This document shows, one piece after another, positions 60,568 through 64,000 of a stretch of 64,000 bases of DNA (positions are counted from its first letter, which is position 1; every line of letters begins with the position of its first letter). Both the position numbers and the translations under genes were made by a program. Below the pieces are notes generated by a model. It worked only from the letters and a program-made list of their open reading frames with translations, was not told where the DNA came from and made no database searches. The stretch is taken from assembly GCF_036865545.1 (NCBI RefSeq), contig NZ_CP142208.1:4464001-4528000 (forward strand). Reading direction: 5' to 3'. This stretch comes from Erwinia sp. E_sp_B01_1 (lineage in GTDB: Bacteria; Pseudomonadota; Gammaproteobacteria; Enterobacterales; Enterobacteriaceae).

Positions 60568-62205
60568 TCAGCCGGTTTTACGCCAGCCAATCAGCCAGCT
60601 TACTACCCCAGCCGCTATCATTCCGGCCGAGATCAGTTCCCACTCTGGCTTTATCAACAGGATTGCGGTGCCGCTAAGCAGCATCGTAGCCCCTACGCCG
60701 AACAGGTAACGGGACTGATGCTGCCTGACCCGCTCTCCTCTCAGGTCTTTGCTCAGCTTATCCACACTGTGCTGCAAGTGTTTGTGCTGGCGAAGGCTGT
60801 CGTAAAAGAGTTCAGGTAACTCTGGCATTTTTTCGGCCCAGAAAGGCGCTTTCTCTTTTAAGGCCCGCACAATGGCAGGAATGCCAATCTGATCTTTAAT
60901 CCAGTCTTCAAGGAAGGGCTTGGCAGTTTTCCACAGGTCCAGCTGCGGATAGAGCTGTCGGCCTACGCCTTCAACATACAGCAATGTTTTCTGCAGAAGA
61001 ACCAACTGCGGCTGAACTTCCATATTGAAACGCCTTGCGGTGTTGAACAGGTTCAGCAGCACATGACCAAAGGAGATTTCTGCCAGCGGCTTTTCAAAGA
61101 TAGGTTCACAAACCGTACGGATGGCAAATTCAAAATCTTCCACGTTGGTATCCGGTGGAACCCAGCCGGAATCAACGTGCAATTCCGCAACTTTACGGTA
61201 GTCGCGATTAAAGAACGCAATGAAATTTTCCGCCAGATAACGCTTATCTTCTTTATTCAGCGATCCCACTATTCCGCAGTCTATACCAATGTATTGCGGA
61301 TCTTCGGGATGGTCATAACTGACGAAGATATTGCCCGGGTGCATATCCGCATGGAAGAAGCTGTCCCGGAACACCTGGGTGAAAAAGACCTGCACGCCAC
61401 GTTCAGCCAGCAGTTTCATGTTCACGCCATGCTGTTCAAGCGCGACCACGTCAGAAATCGGGATGCCGTAGATGCGCTCCATGACCAGCATGGTTTCACT
61501 GCCATAATCCGAGAATATTTCAGGCACATAGAGCATTTTGCTCTTGTCGAAATTACGGCGTAACTGGATAGCGTTAGCTGCTTCACGCAGCAGGTTCAGC
61601 TCGTCAATCAGCGTCTTTTCGTAGTCCGCCACCACTTCCTGAGGACGCAGACGGCGGCCATCAGGTAACAGACGAGGTACCCAGCGGGCCATACGATTGA
61701 TCAGCTTCATATCCGCTTTGATCACCGGCAGGATGTCAGGACGGATAACTTTGATTACCACTTCCCGGCCATTCTCTTTCAGCGTGGCAGTATGCACCTG
61801 AGCGATGGAAGCCGAAGCCAGAGGTTTGATCTCAAAGTGATCAAACAGCGTTTCAACCGGGCAGCCTAACGATAATTCAATCTGCTGTTTGGCCAGTACG
61901 CCGTCGAAAGGCGCAACACGGTCCTGCAGCATAGCCAGCTGGTCAGCAATTTGCGGGGGAAACAGATCGCGACGGGTAGACATCATCTGACCAAACTTGA
62001 TCCAGACCGGTCCCAGCTGCTCCAGCGACAGACGAAGCCGTTCACCCAGCAGGAGATCCTTATGCCGGCCTGGCATCCAGAACAGACATTTACGCCACAG
62101 ACGGAACAGAAGGGTCAGGCGGGTTTTGGGAACCAGTTCATCCAGGCCATAGGTGAGAAATATGCGGATGATAAAATAGAGGCGGCGAAGTTCTCCGAAG
62201 CTCAT
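60568..62205 (-). CDS. ubiB: Ubiquinone biosynthesis regulatory protein kinase-like UbiB
   Basis: A 545-residue ABC1/ADCK atypical kinase-like protein required for ubiquinone synthesis. Family motifs KFGQ (in [13 protein letters not shown]), ASIAQVH, and [10 protein letters not shown] near the active site. Two C-terminal hydrophobic segments ([16 protein letters not shown] and [17 protein letters not shown]) anchor it in the inner membrane. Overlaps ubiJ by 4 bases. Confidence 0.98.
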   Translation of the reverse strand: MSFGELRRLYFIIRIFLTYGLDELVPKTRLTLLFRLWRKCLFWMPGRHKDLLLGERLRLSLEQLGPVWIKFGQMMSTRRDLFPPQIADQLAMLQDRVAPFDGVLAKQQIELSLGCPVETLFDHFEIKPLASASIAQVHTATLKENGREVVIKVIRPDILPVIKADMKLINRMARWVPRLLPDGRRLRPQEVVADYEKTLIDELNLLREAANAIQLRRNFDKSKMLYVPEIFSDYGSETMLVMERIYGIPISDVVALEQHGVNMKLLAERGVQVFFTQVFRDSFFHADMHPGNIFVSYDHPEDPQYIGIDCGIVGSLNKEDKRYLAENFIAFFNRDYRKVAELHVDSGWVPPDTNVEDFEFAIRTVCEPIFEKPLAEISFGHVLLNLFNTARRFNMEVQPQLVLLQKTLLYVEGVGRQLYPQLDLWKTAKPFLEDWIKDQIGIPAIVRALKEKAPFWAEKMPELPELFYDSLRQHKHLQHSVDKLSKDLRGERVRQHQSRYLFGVGATMLLSGTAILLIKPEWELISAGMIAAGVVSWLIGWRKTG

Positions 62206-62807
62206 TTGGCCTCCAGGTTCGTCAGGCGGGTTTCTATTAGGGCAAGATCTCTCGACAACGCATCCACTTCCTCAGCAAACCAGGCCGCCTCGAGCCCACC
62301 GGGCGCAAGACGCCACTCTTCAGTGAGGGCCTGGCCAAGGTAATCCTGCTTACGTTGCACATCTCCGCGAATAAACCGCGCACTGCGGCGGGCCAGCTGG
62401 CTGATCCCCTGTGCTACCACATCCCCGGTCCAGGGCGCGAGGTATTCAGCAGGATCCAGCTCGGCAAGATCGATAAGGGCTGAGAAATGCTGCACAACCT
62501 GCAAATCCCCTTCAACTTCCAGTTCACCACTGCGGATCAGGCTGGTCAGTTGCTGACGGTCACGCAATTTGCGCAGCGTGGCAATCTGCGTTTTTACCGT
62601 ACAGTCGGGTGTGTCACTCCACTCACCCAGCACGTCAACCTGGCGTTCGCTGAAGATAAAAATCAGCGGATGTTTAAGTTCAGCCAGCACAATAGCCAGG
62701 CTTTTACCGTTAAGGCGCTGACGTGCGGCTTTCAGGCCACGATCGCGATAGAGGATTTGATTTAGCGCCGTTTCCAGCCCCGCAGTTAACAGCGGCGTTA
62801 AAGTCAT
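62202..62807 (-). CDS. ubiJ: Ubiquinone biosynthesis accessory factor UbiJ
   Basis: A 201-residue protein with an N-terminal SCP2 lipid-binding domain (about 15-110; [18 protein letters not shown]) and C-terminal coiled region. UbiJ and UbiK organise the soluble Ubi enzyme complex. 12 bases after ubiE. In E. coli the 3' half of this gene overlaps the sRNA EsrE; this cannot be judged here. Confidence 0.95.
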   Translation of the reverse strand: MTLTPLLTAGLETALNQILYRDRGLKAARQRLNGKSLAIVLAELKHPLIFIFSERQVDVLGEWSDTPDCTVKTQIATLRKLRDRQQLTSLIRSGELEVEGDLQVVQHFSALIDLAELDPAEYLAPWTGDVVAQGISQLARRSARFIRGDVQRKQDYLGQALTEEWRLAPGGLEAAWFAEEVDALSRDLALIETRLTNLEAK

Positions 62808-62819
62808 TCGCTTTCCTGT

Positions 62820-63575
62820 TTAAAACTTGAATCCACGGTGCAGTGCAACGATGCCACCAGTAAGGTTGTGGTAGGTGGTATTTTCAAAACCTACCTCTTC
62901 CATCATCTGCTTCAGGGTATCCTGATCGGGATGCATACGGATGGATTCAGCCAGGTAGCGGTAGCTTTCAGAGTCTTTCGCTACCAGTTCACCGATGCGT
63001 GGCAGGATATGGAAGGAGTAAGCGTCGTAAGCTTTGCTTAACGGCTCCAGCTGAGGCTTAGAGAATTCCAGAATCAGCAGACGGCCGCCTGGCTTTAATA
63101 CGCGGAACATAGAGGCCAGCGCTTTCTCTTTTTCCGTGACGTTACGCAGGCCAAAGGCGATGGTAATGCAGTCAAAATGGTTGTCCGGGAATGGCAGAGC
63201 TTCTGCATTCGCCTGAACATAGTTGACGTTGCCGATAATGCCGTTGTTACGTAATTTTTCACGTCCAACTTTCAGCATGGAACTGTTGATATCAGCCAGC
63301 ACTACTTCGCCAGTCTCGCCAACAAGGCGTGAGAATTTAGCCGTCAGGTCGCCGGTACCACCAGCCAGATCCAGCACTCGCTGTCCGCGGCGCACGCCGC
63401 TGCAGTCGATAGTAAAACGCTTCCATACGCGGTGGATGCCAAATGACATCAGATCGTTCATCAGATCGTATTTGGCCGCAACGGAATGGAAAACATCTGC
63501 CACCATTTCAGCCTTATCGCTTTTTGCTACGGTACGAAAGCCGAAATGGGTGGTGTCCTTTGATTCATCTGCCAT
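62820..63575 (-). CDS. ubiE: Demethylmenaquinone / ubiquinone C-methyltransferase
   Basis: A 251-residue SAM-dependent methyltransferase for both menaquinone and ubiquinone, same length as E. coli from the ATG at 63575 ([16 protein letters not shown]). SAM motif [13 protein letters not shown] and downstream [18 protein letters not shown] are intact. A frame extension of eight codons upstream is not favoured. First gene of ubiE-ubiJ-ubiB. Confidence 0.98.
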   Translation of the reverse strand: MADESKDTTHFGFRTVAKSDKAEMVADVFHSVAAKYDLMNDLMSFGIHRVWKRFTIDCSGVRRGQRVLDLAGGTGDLTAKFSRLVGETGEVVLADINSSMLKVGREKLRNNGIIGNVNYVQANAEALPFPDNHFDCITIAFGLRNVTEKEKALASMFRVLKPGGRLLILEFSKPQLEPLSKAYDAYSFHILPRIGELVAKDSESYRYLAESIRMHPDQDTLKQMMEEVGFENTTYHNLTGGIVALHRGFKF

Positions 63576-63650
63576 TTGTTTTGCCTGCTCTGCAATCAAT
63601 TATCTGCCAAGTGTACCAGAGTCCCGCAGGTCAGGCACGCAGCCCGGTGC

Positions 63651-64000
63651 TTATTCATTGACGCGTGCGGCCCTGTTATCCGGACTCAATCCAAACGGGC
63701 TTTGCGGATCGTCCTGCTCTTCATCGCCGGGATTTTCAGGGAAATCCGGCATCGCCTGCTCCACCAGCCGCGGGTTAATAGGTCGCTTCACTTCCACACC
63801 CAGCTGGCGGAAGCTTTCTGTCTGGGCTATCAGATTACCGCGACCTTCAGAGAGTTTTTTCATCGCAAAACGGTAGCTCTCCTGCGCCTTATCCAGGCTC
63901 TGGCCCATTGCGGACATATCGTCCACAAATAACCGCATCTTGTCGTAGAGCTTCGCAGCCCGATCGGCGATACGTTGCGCATGACGGCTCTGATGTTCAT
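63651..64000 (-). CDS. rmuC: DNA recombination protein RmuC, C-terminal part
   Basis: The frame runs off the right edge (minus strand), so only the last ~116 codons are present. The segment RIADRAAKLYDKMRLFVDDM and QSLDKAQ...GRGN matches the RmuC C terminus; the acidic tail (PENPGDEEQDD) is variable. RmuC limits DNA inversion between repeats. 75 bases upstream of ubiE, as in E. coli. Confidence 0.9.
   Translation of the reverse strand, partial: EHQSRHAQRIADRAAKLYDKMRLFVDDMSAMGQSLDKAQESYRFAMKKLSEGRGNLIAQTESFRQLGVEVKRPINPRLVEQAMPDFPENPGDEEQDDPQSPFGLSPDNRAARVNE

Overview
The window is a housekeeping stretch of an enterobacterial chromosome (Enterobacterales). Gene order and protein lengths follow the Escherichia coli purHD-rpoBC-tufB-murB and trkH-fadBA-ubi-tat regions closely. 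The two 16S genes and the divergence of the proteins from E. coli suggest Erwiniaceae (Erwinia/Pantoea-like); that placement is inference from memory of rRNA variable regions and was not computed. No phage, transposon, CRISPR array or secretion island was seen.

Layout: the 3' part of an M28-like peptidase gene (2-1246) abuts the 5S end of a first rRNA operon (5S-23S-tRNA-Ala-tRNA-Ile-16S, minus strand, 1424-7077). Divergent from that operon is purHD (PurR box), then yjaH, hupA, yjaG, a frameshifted nfi, hemE and nudC (minus), then rsd and the thiCEFSGH thiamin operon (plus) behind a TPP riboswitch. A small lineage-variable block follows (the yjiR/yjiS pair and a periplasmic HIU hydrolase). 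The transcription/translation block then runs on the minus strand: tRNA-Thr/Tyr/Gly/Thr-tufB, secE-nusG, rplKA, rplJL-rpoBC. Next come coaA, birA and murB.

A second rRNA operon (5S-23S-tRNA-Glu-16S, minus, 41863-47268) separates murB from hemG-trkH, yigZ-pepQ, fadBA (FadR operator), fre, ubiD, rfaH, and the ubiE-ubiJ-ubiB-tatA-tatB-tatC-tatD series. A partial rmuC closes the window.

Functionally the window supplies rRNA, tRNAs, ribosomal proteins, EF-Tu, RNA polymerase and NusG/RfaH (the expression machinery), together with purine, thiamin, heme, CoA, biotin-ligase, peptidoglycan and ubiquinone biosynthesis, fatty-acid beta-oxidation, K+ uptake and Tat export.

The main points to re-examine are: (1) rRNA-operon flanks and spacer tRNAs that are recombined relative to E. 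coli (murB on one side of an operon and hemG on the other); (2) a one-base G-run expansion that breaks nfi (endonuclease V); (3) an M28-like peptidase lacking the Glu-Glu motif; (4) paralogous rRNA differences with compensatory character; (5) a candidate MocR-type operator between yjiR and yjiS. I found no convincing previously undescribed multi-gene system.
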